Below the pieces are notes generated by a model that ran no database searches, was not told the DNA's origin, and worked only from the letters and a program-made list of their open reading frames with translations. Below, one piece after another: positions 1-11,089 of a stretch of DNA of 64,000 nucleotides (position 1 is its first letter; each line of letters begins with the position of its first letter). The stretch comes from Channallabes apus. Its lineage: Eukaryota; Chordata; Actinopteri; Siluriformes; Clariidae. Made by a program: the position numbers and the translations under genes. The DNA is taken from NCBI GenBank assembly GCA_030522415.1, contig CM060107.1:21054071-21118070 (forward strand), read 5' to 3'.

Positions 1-2065
1 TCTCGGCACCCTGTTGTACGCTTTTTCTAAATCTACAAAGACACAATGCAACTCTTTATTACCTTCTCTGTACTTCTCCACCAGCATCCTCAAACCAAAT
101 ACTGCATCTGATGTACTCTTTCTAGGCATAAAACCATATTGCTGCTCACAAATTCTCACCTCTGCCCTTAACCTAGCTTCCACTACTCTTTCCCACAGCT
201 TCATTATGTGGCTCATTAGCTTTATACCTCTGTAATTGCCACAGCTCTGCACATCTCCCTTGTTCTTAAAAATCGGCACCAATACACTTCTCCTCCATTC
301 CTCTGGAATCCTCTCATTATCCAAGATCTCGTTAAACAAACTAGTCAGAAACTCTACTGCCACCTCTCCTAAGCACTTCCATACCTCCACAGGTATTTCA
401 TCAGGACCAACAGCCTTTCCACTCTTCATCCTCTTCAACCCCACTTTTACTAATATTTGCTACTTCCTGCTCCACAACAGTCACCTCTTCTACTCTTTGT
501 TCTCTTTCGTTTTCCTCATTCATCAACTCCTCAAAGTACTCCTTCCATCTTCCCATCACCCTCCTGGCATCTGTCAGTACATTTCCATCTCTATCTTTAA
601 TCACTCTAACCTGCTGCACATCCTTCCCATCTCTATCTCTTTGCCTCACCAACCTGTACAGATCCACCTCTACCTCCTTACTGTCCAGCCTAGCATACAA
701 GTCCTCATATGCTCTTTGTTTGGTCTTTGCCACTTCTACCTTCACCTTATGGTGCATCTCCCTGTCTACTCTCTTCAGTCCTCTCAGTGTCCCACTTCTT
801 CTTAGCTAGCCTCTTTCCCTGTATACACTCCTGGACTTCCTCATTCCACCACCAAGTCTCATTGTTCCCCTTTCCCTTACCTGATGATACACCAAGTACC
901 GTCTTACCCGTCTCCCTGATCACATTGGCTGTAGTTGTCCAGTCAACTGAAAGCACCTCCTGTCCACCCATAGCTTGTCTCAGCTCCTCCCTAAAGACTA
1001 CACAACATTCTTCCTTTCTCAGCTTCCACCACTTTGTCCTCTGCTCTGCCTTTGTCCTCTTCACCTTCCTCACCACCAGGGTTATTTTACACACCGCCAT
1101 TCTGTGTTGTCTGGCTACACTCTCCCCTACCAACACTTTGCAGTCACTAATCTCTTTCAGATTACAACATCGACACAAGATGTAATCTACCTGAGTGCTT
1201 CTGCCTCCACTCTTATACTGTATGTCACCCTATGTTCCTGCCTCTTCTGGAAGAAAGTATTTACTACTGCCATTTCCATCCTCTTTGCAAAGTCCACCAC
1301 CATCTGTCCTTCTACATTCCTGTCCTGAAGACCAAACCTGCCCATCACATTTTCATCCCCTCTGTTCCCTTCCCCAACATGTCCATTGAAGTCTGCACCA
1401 ATCACAACTCTCTCACCTCTGGGGATGCTCTGCATCACTTCATCTAACTCACTCCAGAATGTCTCCTTCTCTTCTAACTCACATCCTACCTGTGGAGCAT
1501 AACCACTAACAACATTGAACATCACACCATCAATTTCCAGCTTCAGACTCATCACCCTATCTGATACTCTCTTCACCTCTAGGACATTCCTTACAAACTC
1601 CTCTTTCAGGATAACTCCTACTCCATTTCTTTTCCTATCCACACCATAGTAAAACAATTTGAACCCTGATCCTAAGCTTCTGGCCTTGCTACCTTTCCAC
1701 CTGGTCTCCTAGACACACAGTATATCCACCTTCCTTCTCTGCATCATATCAACCAACTCTCTTCCCTTCCCTGTCATGGTCCCAACATTCAAGGTCCCTA
1801 CTTTCACTCCTAAACTCTTGCATTTCCTCTTCTCTCTCTGCTTTCGAAACACGCCTTCCTCCTCTCCTTCTTCGACCAACAGTAGCCCAATTTCAACAGC
1901 ACCGGTGGCGGTCGTTGTTAACCCGGGCCACGACCGATCCGGTATGGAAATGATATTTCTGATTCGCATCATTGATTTGGCAAATGTTTTACGTCGGATG
2001 CCCTTCCTGACACAACCCTCTGCATTTATCCAGACTTGGGACTGGCACAAGAAGACACTGGATTG
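1..2065 (-). pseudogene. RTE-type LINE, endonuclease plus partial reverse transcriptase, broken
   Basis: Non-LTR retrotransposon read on the minus strand; its 5' end is near 2065 and it continues past position 1. The apurinic-like endonuclease comes first: VGTLNVGTMTGKG near 1800, VVSGYAPQVG near 1500 and VIGADFNGHVG near 1400. A linker follows, then the first reverse transcriptase motif, FVDLEKAYNRVPR, at about 1-45. The frame is broken. A TAG stop (1709-1711) replaces the glutamine codon of the conserved QETRW endonuclease motif, a frameshift lies near 1190-1210, and another near 750. The protein cannot be made, so this is a dead copy. The class resembles the RTE elements often annotated in fish as craniofacial development protein 2-like. 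An unlinked 3' end of what looks like the same family is at 40072-40347. Confidence 0.85.
1981..2060 (-). repeat. LINE 5' block shared with the tRNA-Gly SINE
   Basis: Read on the minus strand, this block (GTCCCAAGTCTGGATAAAT, then GGGTTGTGTCAGGAAGGGC, then ATCCGACGTAAAAC) matches the body of the tRNA-Gly-derived SINEs at 7769, 8410 and 15906 almost base for base. It lies at the 5' edge of the LINE, overlapping the start of its open frame. Either the SINE took its body from this LINE's 5' region, or a SINE is fused to the LINE here; no tRNA-like head is visible in this copy. Confidence 0.7.
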
Positions 2066-2124
2066 CGCCCCCCCATGGTTGCATTAGATAAATAATATAG
2101 TATTTGTTTAAAATAAATCAATTT

Positions 2125-2285
2125 TAAGATAATTCCATTTTGCGGGAGTCCCGCGATTAATGTTATTCTCCCGCAACCCGCACATACATGAGGACCTTCC
2201 CGCCCGCACCCGCATTTAACCATCAAATTTTGTCCCACGCCGCACTCCGTGAGCTGGGTCCCGCGGTACTCCCGCGAGAGTGCAG
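2125..2285. repeat. Unnamed GC-rich repeat with CCCGC/GCGGG palindromes
   Basis: A short block full of GCGGGAGTCCCGC, CCCGCAACCCGC and CCCGCGGTACTCCCGCG motifs within AT-rich surroundings. It looks like the edge of a DNA transposon or satellite unit, but I cannot name it or define its ends. Confidence 0.35.
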
Positions 2286-2349
2286 GTCTATAGTTTCCAC
2301 CTCAAAAAAAGAAAAAGAAAAAAAACACAAAAGCACACTGTCAAGAATA

Positions 2350-2650
2350 TTTATTCGTTCATTCATCTTCTATACCACTTATCCTGTACAGGGTCATGGG
2401 GGTCTGGAGCCTATCCCAGAAGATTTTTGGGCACAGATAGGGTTCCAATCCATCACAGGGCACACACACACACACTACAGGATAATTAGGGAATGCCAAT
2501 TAACCTAATCTGCATTAGGAGAAAACCAGAGTACCCAGAGGAAACCCACCAAGCACAGAGAATATACAAACACCACACACACAGACCTAATGCAGGAAAT
2601 CCAACCCCTGACCTTGAACAAACGGGGCTACAGTGCGAACCACTAGTTGT
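2350..2650 (-). repeat. Mermaid/V-SINE-like tRNA-derived SINE
   Basis: Minus-strand copy running from a (CATT)n-rich 3' tail through the conserved blocks GGTCTGGAGCCTATCCCAG, CCAATCCATCACAGGGCAC, AATGCCAATTAACCTAATCTG and GAAACCCACCAAGCAC to the tRNA-like head (remnant GTGCGAACCACTAG) near 2645. A short CA run sits between the blocks, as in other copies here. About 80-85% similar by eye to the best copy, at 49345. Confidence 0.8.
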
Positions 2651-3399
2651 GATATAACCCTATCCGTAAAGCCATGTTTCAGGAGCCTGAAAAACAGTTA
2701 TCACTGGGTGAGTCTCACTCGAACATCAAATAAAGGAAATAACAGTGCACGCTCTTATAAACTGAGATTTCCCTGTCAACATTTCAACTCTAAAAACTGG
2801 GTTTCTGAATAACTTTGCTCTTGGACGGAGTTAAAATATACAGCTTGCATAGTGATGAAACAAAGAACAAAAAAGTTTAAAAGATTTCCCATGTTCATGT
2901 GGAACTATTTTTAAATCTACTGGTTTGTATTGTTTCCTTCTCCTCACTTAATTCTGTTTTTGTTCAGATTCAGGTTGTTGAGATAACGTAAGCACTGTTA
3001 TCATTTGTCCGCATGATGTGATGTACTGTAAATTGCCTTTTCTTTCTCCAGCACAAATCTCGAGTCAAAGAAAAAAAATGTATGTTGTTTGTACAGAGGA
3101 TCCAGCTCTTCAATGTCATCCCCTCAAAAAAAGAGAGAAATCTGGGTAATGTAGAAATGCACTGTATAGGAAATTACACAGTTAAGTGTTCTCTGAGCAT
3201 TCGTTTTTGGAGCATTTGTTTAATCGACTGGACAATCATTCATAAGACCATCTGGTGTTTACTAAACTAGCCACTCCAGTTTTCTATATCTGTCTCACAA
3301 GTCACATTGTCAGAATATTTATTTATGATGTTTACAAAATATACTGCCTGGGCTGCATCAAGAAAAAAAAAAACATTAAAATGACTGAAACTGGGTTAA
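2651..3399. other. Unique AT-rich DNA, no feature seen
   Basis: No open frame with recognisable content and no repeat structure seen. The short frames here have no codon or domain signal. Confidence 0.5.
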
Positions 3400-4490
3400 G
3401 AAGTGTGAAACATTATTAGAACATTAAATCATCACCTTCACGAAGAAATGCGGTCAGAAAAAAATAATAAATGACTGTGATCAGAGATCACCTACGCCTG
3501 GTGAAGATGCAGAATAAAAATTGATAACAGAAATCACAGCTATGTTTAAGTGAATGTAGGAGCGTTTTCATGTGCACAATCTGACGAATCCCTTCTTACC
3601 CTCACGCACCCATCACTCTGGAAGAGGGTCAGCGCATAAAGCGATTAGTGGTGGGTAGTTTGAATAATTTTGATCCAAATTAACAAATCTTTTTTGAGTC
3701 ATTTAGATAATTTCGTTCTTTTGATCAGAAATAAAATCAAATGTTACTTTTTCTATAAACACCCCCCCAACACATCTACATAGACAAATTCTTTGCTATA
3801 GCACCAGTAATGAAAATATTACAATGCAGCAAAGGAAATATAATGATAAACAGAATGAGCAGCTCACCTCTCATATCTTTTGGTCCAAATCGTTCGTTCT
3901 TTTGTCACGTGACTGTCATAGACGCTACGCAGGAAACAGAATTGAGCGGTTCTTCTCATGAGTCTCCTGGTCCGAGTCGTTCGTTCTTTTGAATCTACTG
4001 TACTGCATAGCGTCTATGGGAGTCACGTGACGAAAAGAACGAACGATTCAGACTAGAAGACTCAAAGGTAACTACAGTACTCATTTCTGTTTCCTGTACA
4101 TACTGTAACCTACAGAGGTTTTGCGATGCTTTGCGCAGGCGCGCCCAGTAGAAAATGAACTAATCACTCTCTGAGACTACTTGTTCTTCTGAGTCACGTT
4201 AAAGACTCGTTCAAAAAGCAGGAATCGTTCATGAACGACCCATCACTAGAAGCGATGCACCCATCATGCATGATTATGATCTGGGGTTGCTTAAACTGGT
4301 TAGGTCTTGACTCTAAAAACATATAATGTGGCAATAAAATGAATGTACTGAATGACCAGGGTATCACATCAATGTCTTTTTTTCCCTTCTATGACGGCAA
4401 GAGTATATTCCAGAACTCAAATGATTAAAAAAAGGGTCTGAGAACATAAGAGAATAATTTTCACACATAAATTGCGACTTCTTGTTTTCA
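3400..4490 (+). pseudogene. Tc1-like transposase relic, split by a MITE
   Basis: Both flanks of the MITE at 3646-4248 carry decayed Tc1-type transposase sequence. Left: the stretch ending GGGTCAGCGCATAAAGCGAT. Right: CACCCATCATGCATGATTA then TGATCTGGGGTTGC, encoding the MIWGC-type motif between the first two catalytic residues, then a tract recalling VLNDQVITSMDFFFP. Many stops and frame changes remain, and no terminal repeats could be defined. If the MITE and one copy of its target duplication are removed, the two parts are continuous, so the MITE arrived after the Tc1 copy. Confidence 0.55.
3646..4248. mobile_element. hAT-type MITE with 8-bp target duplication
   Basis: 603 bp, no transposase. 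The ends are TAGTGGTGGGTAG and, inverted, CGACCCATCACTA. The flanking 8-mers AAAGCGAT (3638-3645) and GAAGCGAT (4249-4256) differ at one base. Eight-base duplications and CAGTGATGGGT-like ends fit the hAT superfamily. Inside, 3890-3936 and 4007-4056 form a long imperfect inverted repeat containing CGTTCGTTCTTTT and GTCACGTGAC, able to fold into a hairpin. Confidence 0.85.
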
Positions 4491-4494
4491 CCCC

Positions 4495-6359
4495 CTTGGC
4501 AGTATATCACAATAACCAAGTGTTTATCCATTAGCTAAGTAGCCTAGTTAATAAAATAAATAAATATCAAGTATCACAAGAGATCACATACATGTACATT
4601 CAAGTCACGAGGGTTATCTTATGGAGTCAAGCAACAAGTTCAAGCTGAACACATTCCAAATCAAAAGTACAAAGTTGGCACACGAATGAGGTACTTAAAA
4701 TCATGTTTTAATTGCAGCAGATCTTTAAATGGATCCTTTCAGAAGACTTGACCTGTGAAACCCGTAAAAAAAGCCTTGTTTAAAGAGCAGCATTTCTCGG
4801 CATTAGTATTTGTCTCATACTGTAGCTGTAAAAACCAAACTGACCTCAGCAGGGCATTTCACTACTTCCTCTCTCAAACTCATGGGTGAAAAAAAAGGGC
4901 AAACAACAGGAAAGGAGCAAAACATGGCTTCAGTATCACTACAGCTTTGTTCTGGTCGTGTGGACGAGACAGCCAGCAATGACCTATCATTAATTCAGAG
5001 GCCTGAAGCACTAGCTCCATTTATAACAATAGAAAAGTAGCTGAGGCCCATTTGTAGTCCCCAGACAGAAAGGCTGGGAGGGAGAGCAAGGGGAATCAAT
5101 GCTTTTGCAGAGGAGATCAATCACGAGGCTGGCCGGACGGTAAAAATCAATGTGAACTGAGGACCACGGCTTATTTTTCAATAGGAGCCAGTGCATTATG
5201 AAGTGCAAACAGACATAGAGCCATGCAGGTGCAGGAGGCCAGCGCCGAGGGAGAGTGTGCTCATGCAGCCTACTGTTTTGGTCTGGCCTCGATGGGCATG
5301 CTACATCATCTTCAAAATATACTGTAACATTTTTGAACTGTGGAGCTAGCAGAAGCATAAATATAAAATGCTGAGTAATAGATGTTATTTATAATGATTA
5401 CTTTACAGATTCAAATAAGCTGACGCAACAGACAAAACCCTTTTGTGTGCCAATGTATCAACACCTATACAAGATTTCGAACATGGACACAACTGAGACT
5501 GGGACTTTGATATAAATGTATTTAAGAAATTTGAAACCTCAGATGTGTTAAAAGAAATTGGATTGCTTTATGTCTTGAAGTGTATAGCAGACTTGTAGAA
5601 AATAATTTCACCTACAGAGCGTGAAGTTTTTTTTAAATAAAGTCTTGGCTGGAGATTGACAGACTGAAGAATGGAAACACAAGAGTTCAACTGTAAAGTC
5701 AGAGCCAAAAGGCCATGAGTTTCCAGAAATGTCCCCATAAACACGCTTAGCATTATTGTGCAGCTGGCCTTTATTTCTATCTGGCTTGCATCTACAATGG
5801 TCACAGCCTGACATTAAGGATGCTTTCACAATAAGGTCTCAGACCTGGATTCGATTGGCCTTGACCCCAAAGTCCAGTTTGTTTGAAGAATGTGAACACT
5901 GTGTACCGTACCCAGGCACAAATAGAAAAACACAGAAGCGCAACTATTTAGAATGTACAGTACCATCATCCACCCCATTGTCTGCTTTGAAATCTGGATA
6001 TGAGCTCAGCACTTGCCGTACTACATCTCATCCTTTGAACTGCATGGCCACAGCTGGTACAGTAGGGACGCGGATGAGAGAATCATTCTTGACATAAATG
6101 CATTATAGCAGTCATAGAGAGAAGCCTGACACCTTTGATCTCCTCTTCTTCTTTGTGTAGATCACAAACCTAGTAGATAGGTATGCCGCAACTTACTGTA
6201 TTGAAGTGGGTGGATTCCTACTCAGGCACATTACAAAGCAGTTATACTGTACTGTAGCTAATGTGGAAAAAACACTGTTTCTCTCATAATTTCTTTTCTG
6301 CTTTGTCCCTCATACGGTAATAGCCATAAAGGACATGTATACTGTGTACTAATCAACCA
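4495..6359. other. Unique DNA, possible conserved non-coding block at 4970-5290
   Basis: No supported gene. The 4970-5290 part is less AT-rich, free of simple repeats and of even composition, like conserved regulatory DNA; this is an impression only. Nothing else was recognised in 5290-6360. Confidence 0.35.
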
Positions 6360-6815
6360 TATCATTAAATCATTAACATTAAACCACCTAGGTTTTGGAT
6401 TCCCTCTATGCCAACAGGGCGGCTCTGACCCCTTTGCAATACTGTGGGTTGTACTGTAGGATGAGGCCTCAGTGGATTGGACTTGTTTGTCTGGTGCGTC
6501 CCATGGGTACTCCATTGGATAGGGAATTTGGATGCTGGGTTGGCGGCCTTGGGGTCTTTACCTGCTGGGTCCCTATTGTGCAGCCGGCCTTGGTGCACTG
6601 GTGGTCTGATGCCTTTCTTTCATGGTCAATATTGCATTTTTCTGGGGATTTGTGCTGCAGAGGCTTTTCTGTGCGATCAGGCCAGACAGACCGGCCCCCA
6701 CATGCATAAGGGAGCCTTGGGTGTCGATGATCCTGTGACCAGTTTACTAGTGTATAATTGGTGTATAGTTGGTGGTCAATAGTATTAAGTTCACCTGATC
6801 GAAAATTGAGAATAT
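6360..6815 (-). pseudogene. Tc1-like transposase relic, internally deleted
   Basis: On the minus strand, 6815 to 6700 recalls the N-terminal region of a Tc1-like family (a TCACAGGATCAT and CATGTGGGGGCCGG tract). The 6510-6360 part encodes DKQVQSTEASS, close to the segment just after the third catalytic residue, and ends with a TAGGTGGTTTAATGTTAATG tail like that family's 3' end. The middle, with the first two catalytic residues, is missing and the frame is broken. A sister relic in plus orientation lies at 47206-47370. Confidence 0.5.
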
Positions 6816-6837
6816 GGCATTCACACCTTTTGACTTT

Positions 6838-7000
6838 AATGAGTGAGTGTGCGTATGTGTGTATGTGCCCTGCGATGGATTGGCACCCTGTCCAGGGTGT
6901 ACAACGCCTCATGCCCTACTGTAAGTCTTCTGGGATAGGCTCCAGGCCCCCCTCAGCTCTGAATACAGGATGAAGCGGTATAGACCATGAATGAGTAACC
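6838..7000 (+). repeat. Mermaid/V-SINE-like SINE, 3' half
   Basis: 5'-truncated copy starting in a GTGTGTATGTG run. It contains CCCTGCGATGGATTGGCACC, CTGTCCAGGGTGTAC and GGGATAGGCTCCAGGCCCC and ends at GATGAAGCGGTATAGA followed by an ATGAATGAG tail. The tRNA-like head is absent. The following 7001-7343 shows nothing recognisable. Confidence 0.8.
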
Positions 7001-7343
7001 TTTTGACTTTTTTTTGTGTGTAATCAGCAATCGAACTGCTTCTTTGAAAATTCATCGGGATTTATGAATCTTTCTGACAGCTTCCCTTGATCAGTGTCAT
7101 CAATCTACAACTGCCAAAGAAGATATTGCTCTGTTTTATTAATTAGTTTAAATATTGGCATCATTAGTAAACTGGCATGGAGCTACAGTAAAAGAAATAA
7201 TGCTGCCAAACTAAGAACTTGATGGTCTTGAAAAGTGAGCGTGCCGAGTACGTAGCGTACTGATTCATGTAAAACAGCGAATGTGGATGTTTCATCTAAT
7301 TGACTCAATTGCTGTATGGCTTAACATGATAACCTGACACATA

Positions 7344-8139
7344 CAGTACAGGCCAAAAGTTTGGACACACCTTCTCATCTATCTGTCAATGTGTTTTCTT
7401 TATTTTCATGACCATTTGCATTGAAGGATTCTCACTGAAGGCATCAAAACTATGAATGAACACATGTGGAGTTATGTACTTAACAAAAAAAGGTCTCCAC
7501 AGTCACCGGACCTGAACCCAATCGAGATGGTTTGGATGAGCTGGACCGCAGAGTGAAGGCAAAGGGGCCAACAAGTGCTAAACCCCTCTGGGAACTCCTT
7601 CAATACTGTTGGAAACTATTCCAGGTGACGACCTCTTGAAGCTCATCGAGAGAATGCCAAGAGTGTGCAAAGCAGTAATCAGAGCAAAGGGTGGCTATTT
7701 TGAAGAAACTAGAATATAAAACATGTTTTCAGTTATTTCATCTTTTTTTGTTAAGTACATAACTCCACACTGGTGGCTCAGTGGTAGGTGATTCGCCTGC
7801 CATGTGGAAGGCCCGGGTTCGATTCCCAGCCAGTGCCCAAACCCCCCAGCCACTGGATGTAGTCCCGGTCCCTAGATGGGAGGGTTGCGTCAGGAAGGGC
7901 ATCCAGCGTAAAACCTGTTGTGCCAAGTGCAAAGTGCCAAGTTGTAGTGCGGACTGGATAGTCCGCTGTGGCGCCCCGTTGTCGGGAGCAGCCGAAAGAC
8001 CAAAAAATAAAAAATAAAAACTCCACTTGTGTTCATTCATAGTTTTGATGCCTTCAGTGAGAATCTCCCAATGTAAATGGTCCTGAAAATAAAGAAAACA
8101 CATTGAATGAGTGAAGGTGCAAACTTTTGTCCAGTACTG
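7344..8139 (+). mobile_element. Tc1-like element, internally deleted, with SINE in its 3' repeat
   Basis: Bounded by TA on both sides, with matching inverted ends: CAGTACAGGCCAAAAGTTTG at the left and, inverted, CAGTACTGGACAAAAGTTTG at the right. The long inverted repeats (about 130 bp) enclose only the last part of a transposase: 7492-7700 encodes SPDLNPIEM, the block with the third catalytic residue, followed by stops. The N-terminal DNA-binding domain and the first two catalytic residues are deleted. The right repeat is interrupted by the SINE at 7769-8018. Non-autonomous at best. Confidence 0.85.
7769..8018 (+). repeat. tRNA-Gly-derived SINE, complete, with target duplication
   Basis: The head closely matches tRNA-Gly(GCC): TGGTGGCTCAGTGGTAGG (A box), then TCGCCTGCCATGTGGAAGGC, then GGGTTCGATTCCC (B box). 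The body holds GGGTTGCGTCAGGAAGGGC. The tail CTGTGGCGCCCCGTTGTCGG and AGCCGAAAGACC ends in an A-rich run. Flanked by AACTCCAC at 7761-7768 and 8019-8026. The insertion splits the right inverted repeat of a Tc1-like element, so it is younger than that element. Confidence 0.9.
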
Positions 8140-8409
8140 TACCTAAAGTAAAAAACTATGCAACCAAAACAATCGGCTAGAGAAATAAAACAAAGAGATT
8201 AAAGAGGATGAATCTCCCACAAGAACATGAGTCAGTGCATGCATGCATCAGAGTACAGGGGTAAGTAGTTTAAAAAAAAACACCCACTAAACTAAGATTT
8301 CAGAAATCAATTATTCATCATGCTATTGTAGGTCTGTCCATGTTGCTAGGTTGGCAAATCCCATTTCAGTTCCTGTCTCCTTTGCAGCAAACACTTTTTG
8401 GAATTATGT

Positions 8410-8642
8410 ACACTGGTGGCTCAGTGGTAGGTGTTTCGCCTGCCATGCGGAAGGCCCGGATTCGATTTCCAGTCAGTCCCCAAACCCCCCATTGACTGGA
8501 TGCAGTGCGGGTCCCAAGGCCGGATAAAATAGGAGGGTTGCGTCAGGAAGAGCATCCGGCGTAAAACCTGTGCCAAGTTGTGGTCCGGACTGGATACTCC
8601 ACTGTGGCGACCCCTTGCCGGGATCAGCCAAAAGACCAACAA
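8410..8642 (+). repeat. tRNA-Gly-derived SINE, second copy
   Basis: Same structure as the copy at 7769: CACTGGTGGCTCAGTGGTAG, GGCCCGGATTCGATTTCC (B box with two changes), GGGTTGCGTCAGGAAGAGC, and the tail CACTGTGGCGACCCCTTGCC with AGCCAAAAGACCAAC. No clear target duplication or A-rich tail remains, so it is probably older. Confidence 0.9.
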
Positions 8643-11089
8643 GTCTCGATTTGTGATCTGCATAATTTCTTACAATAGAAAGCCTGTGTAGAAGCATTAT
8701 ATAGTATATTTCTGCAAAGTCTAGCATCATGTCACTGATTCTCACCTTCCTCCAGCATGGCTCCCATATTCTGTTCGCCCTTATTTAATGCACCGTGCTC
8801 CCAGGTATTTAGTTAATACTTGGTGTCTGCATAGGTGCAATGAGCTCTCATGTTTTCACCTGCTCCTCATTTCCATTTCCATTTTTAACCTTTTTGTTTC
8901 ACCATTTTTCTAACCGTCTTTAGTTACATTTTTCTCCACCAGAATTACTGTCAGTATCAATAGCAGGAGTCACAACACACTCAGACAGCTTGAACGCAGG
9001 CAAGGCTATTATTATAATTCAATAAGACAGACTGGTGTCAAAAGCTGAATGCACTCTAAACCAGCAACCAGAAGAATATGAGCTGTGTCTTAAATGGTGT
9101 ACTATGCACTACAGTAGGGATATTACTAAATATTAATAAATAATGTGTGCGGAATGTGCACGTCTCGAGTGATATACTGTAGATAGGTATGAGGGACTGA
9201 CTGCTAGAATTTACAAACAGTACTACCGATATCGGCATTTATAACATTAGAGAGTTTTTCTAGTCCGTGCAGGGTCATAGTGGTTGGGTTTAAACACTAT
9301 TCAATTTAATATTTTTTATTTCTTCTTTTTTATTTTAAACTGCCACATCAAGATTTATAGATATGAATATTTGAAGCACTATGCAGATACAGAGAATACA
9401 TTTGTGTTACACTATTACAATATACATTACGAACTATGTCCTACTTACAGTATCAGAATGTAAGGCAGGAATATTTCAATTAAATGTATTTGAACGCACT
9501 GGGCATTAAATTGAAATGACAATTAAAACTTGTCTAGTCGCACTAAAGGCATGCAAAGCATGGCATTTGAGACAAAGCTACAGTACTGTAAAGACATGCA
9601 AGAATTTGGCAACAGTAAAAGAAAAATGAAGGGCTTAAATAAGAAGCAAGATAAAAAATTTTAAATAAATTAAGAAAGAGAGAAGCCAAAGGGCAACACT
9701 GGGGTCCAGAATGTGAGAAACGAAATGGGCCAAAACAAGGGTGAATGTGAGATCAAGTGTAATCAAATTGGAAATGTTTTAATGGGTGTTTATTTTATTT
9801 AATGCAAATTGTAAGGCCATAAGCTCCCACCAACGGTCCTGGAGGGGTTTGGTGGTTGGGGTGGAGAACAGCTCTTTTACAGAGCCCAATAGATATTTTC
9901 AATAACAACACCTGGAAAAAGACCCATATAGCAACATACTAAGAGCACGGTTTTGTCATTCAGAAGTACTTATGCAGTCTCAATACAGCTACAGTGTCTA
10001 AAGTTCATGAGAACAAACACTGGCCAACAGCGCAGCCCTTGGCCGACTGAGATGAGCATGCATGATGTTAGATAACACAGGAGATTAGTTACTATGGAGA
10101 CTTGTTGCCCTTATTGGAGTTGCTGAGAAACAAAAAGAGGCCTATAAAGAGCATCACATTCAAACAAACATCTTGTTTCTACTCAGAATCAATGAAGGCA
10201 CTATGGTTCCTAACTTCAGAACCCATTTTGCCCTACAGCAGGGATTTACATCATCTTCTCTCTCCAGGGTCATAACATTCACTCCGTAATCTAATGCCAG
10301 ATCTACCTTTTAATACTCAGCATAGATCAAATTGTTGGCAAGCTGACAAATCCGACTGTTCTCACATACAAGTGTAGTTGTATCAAAGCAGTAAAATACT
10401 CTCTCTATATATATATATATTATATATATATATATAATCCATACCAGGGCCAGGTTTATCTTTTTTCCTGATTTAATTCCATTAGTCATACTGTAGGAGC
10501 TTCAGATCAGAGAGAAGCTCGGTCGGAGGGGAAGAAAGCAAGTTTTGTACTGGGAGGAATCAGGGGGCCAACAGTCAAGAAACAACCCCACAGTAAAGAT
10601 GCAATCAAAGGCTGCTCAATGTCTTGGGCAAATTGGAGACCTTGGTGAAGTCAACTGGATGAGATCAGGAGATAAAGAAAGCCAGGGCTCAGCTTGGTGG
10701 AATGACAGAAAGTGAAGGTCATCAGTTTGTCTTTTATGCAGATATAAAATAACTTCAAGCATGCTTTAACCTGGACATCTAACTGATTCTGCCACAAAGA
10801 AAGAAAGAAATATATGCAACAAACCAGTGCACAAGAAGCATCCATGAGGAATTTACAGTAGCGCTTGCTTGTTTATGATTGGCCGGAAAGCACTGTTTTG
10901 GCATATTAGTATGACATTCCAAGAACAGAGTAACGAGTCCTTGCTGTGGCTCACCAGGAACCCTATTTACAGCTATTGCAACAGTGTTCATTTGGAAATG
11001 TTCTGCATGTCTCAGAGATGTGACAAAGTCTCTGCTTAAACACTTCAGGCAATTTTTTCTTCTGCGAGAGACAATAGATCGTACTTAGA
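8643..11089. other. Unique AT-rich DNA
   Basis: No gene recognised. An (AT)n run lies at 10406-10436. The short frames around 10651-10991 on the minus strand lack any domain or coding signal. Confidence 0.5.
10406..10436. repeat. (AT)n microsatellite
   Basis: About 30 bp of AT dinucleotides with one phase break, next to a short CT run. Confidence 0.95.

Noticed and set aside
6395..6782. Plus-strand frames of about 100 aa
   Set aside because: They are antisense to the Tc1-like relic read on the minus strand.
7769..7840. tRNA-Gly gene
   Set aside because: Good A and B boxes, but it is the head of a SINE with body, tail, A-rich end and target duplication; three such copies occur here.
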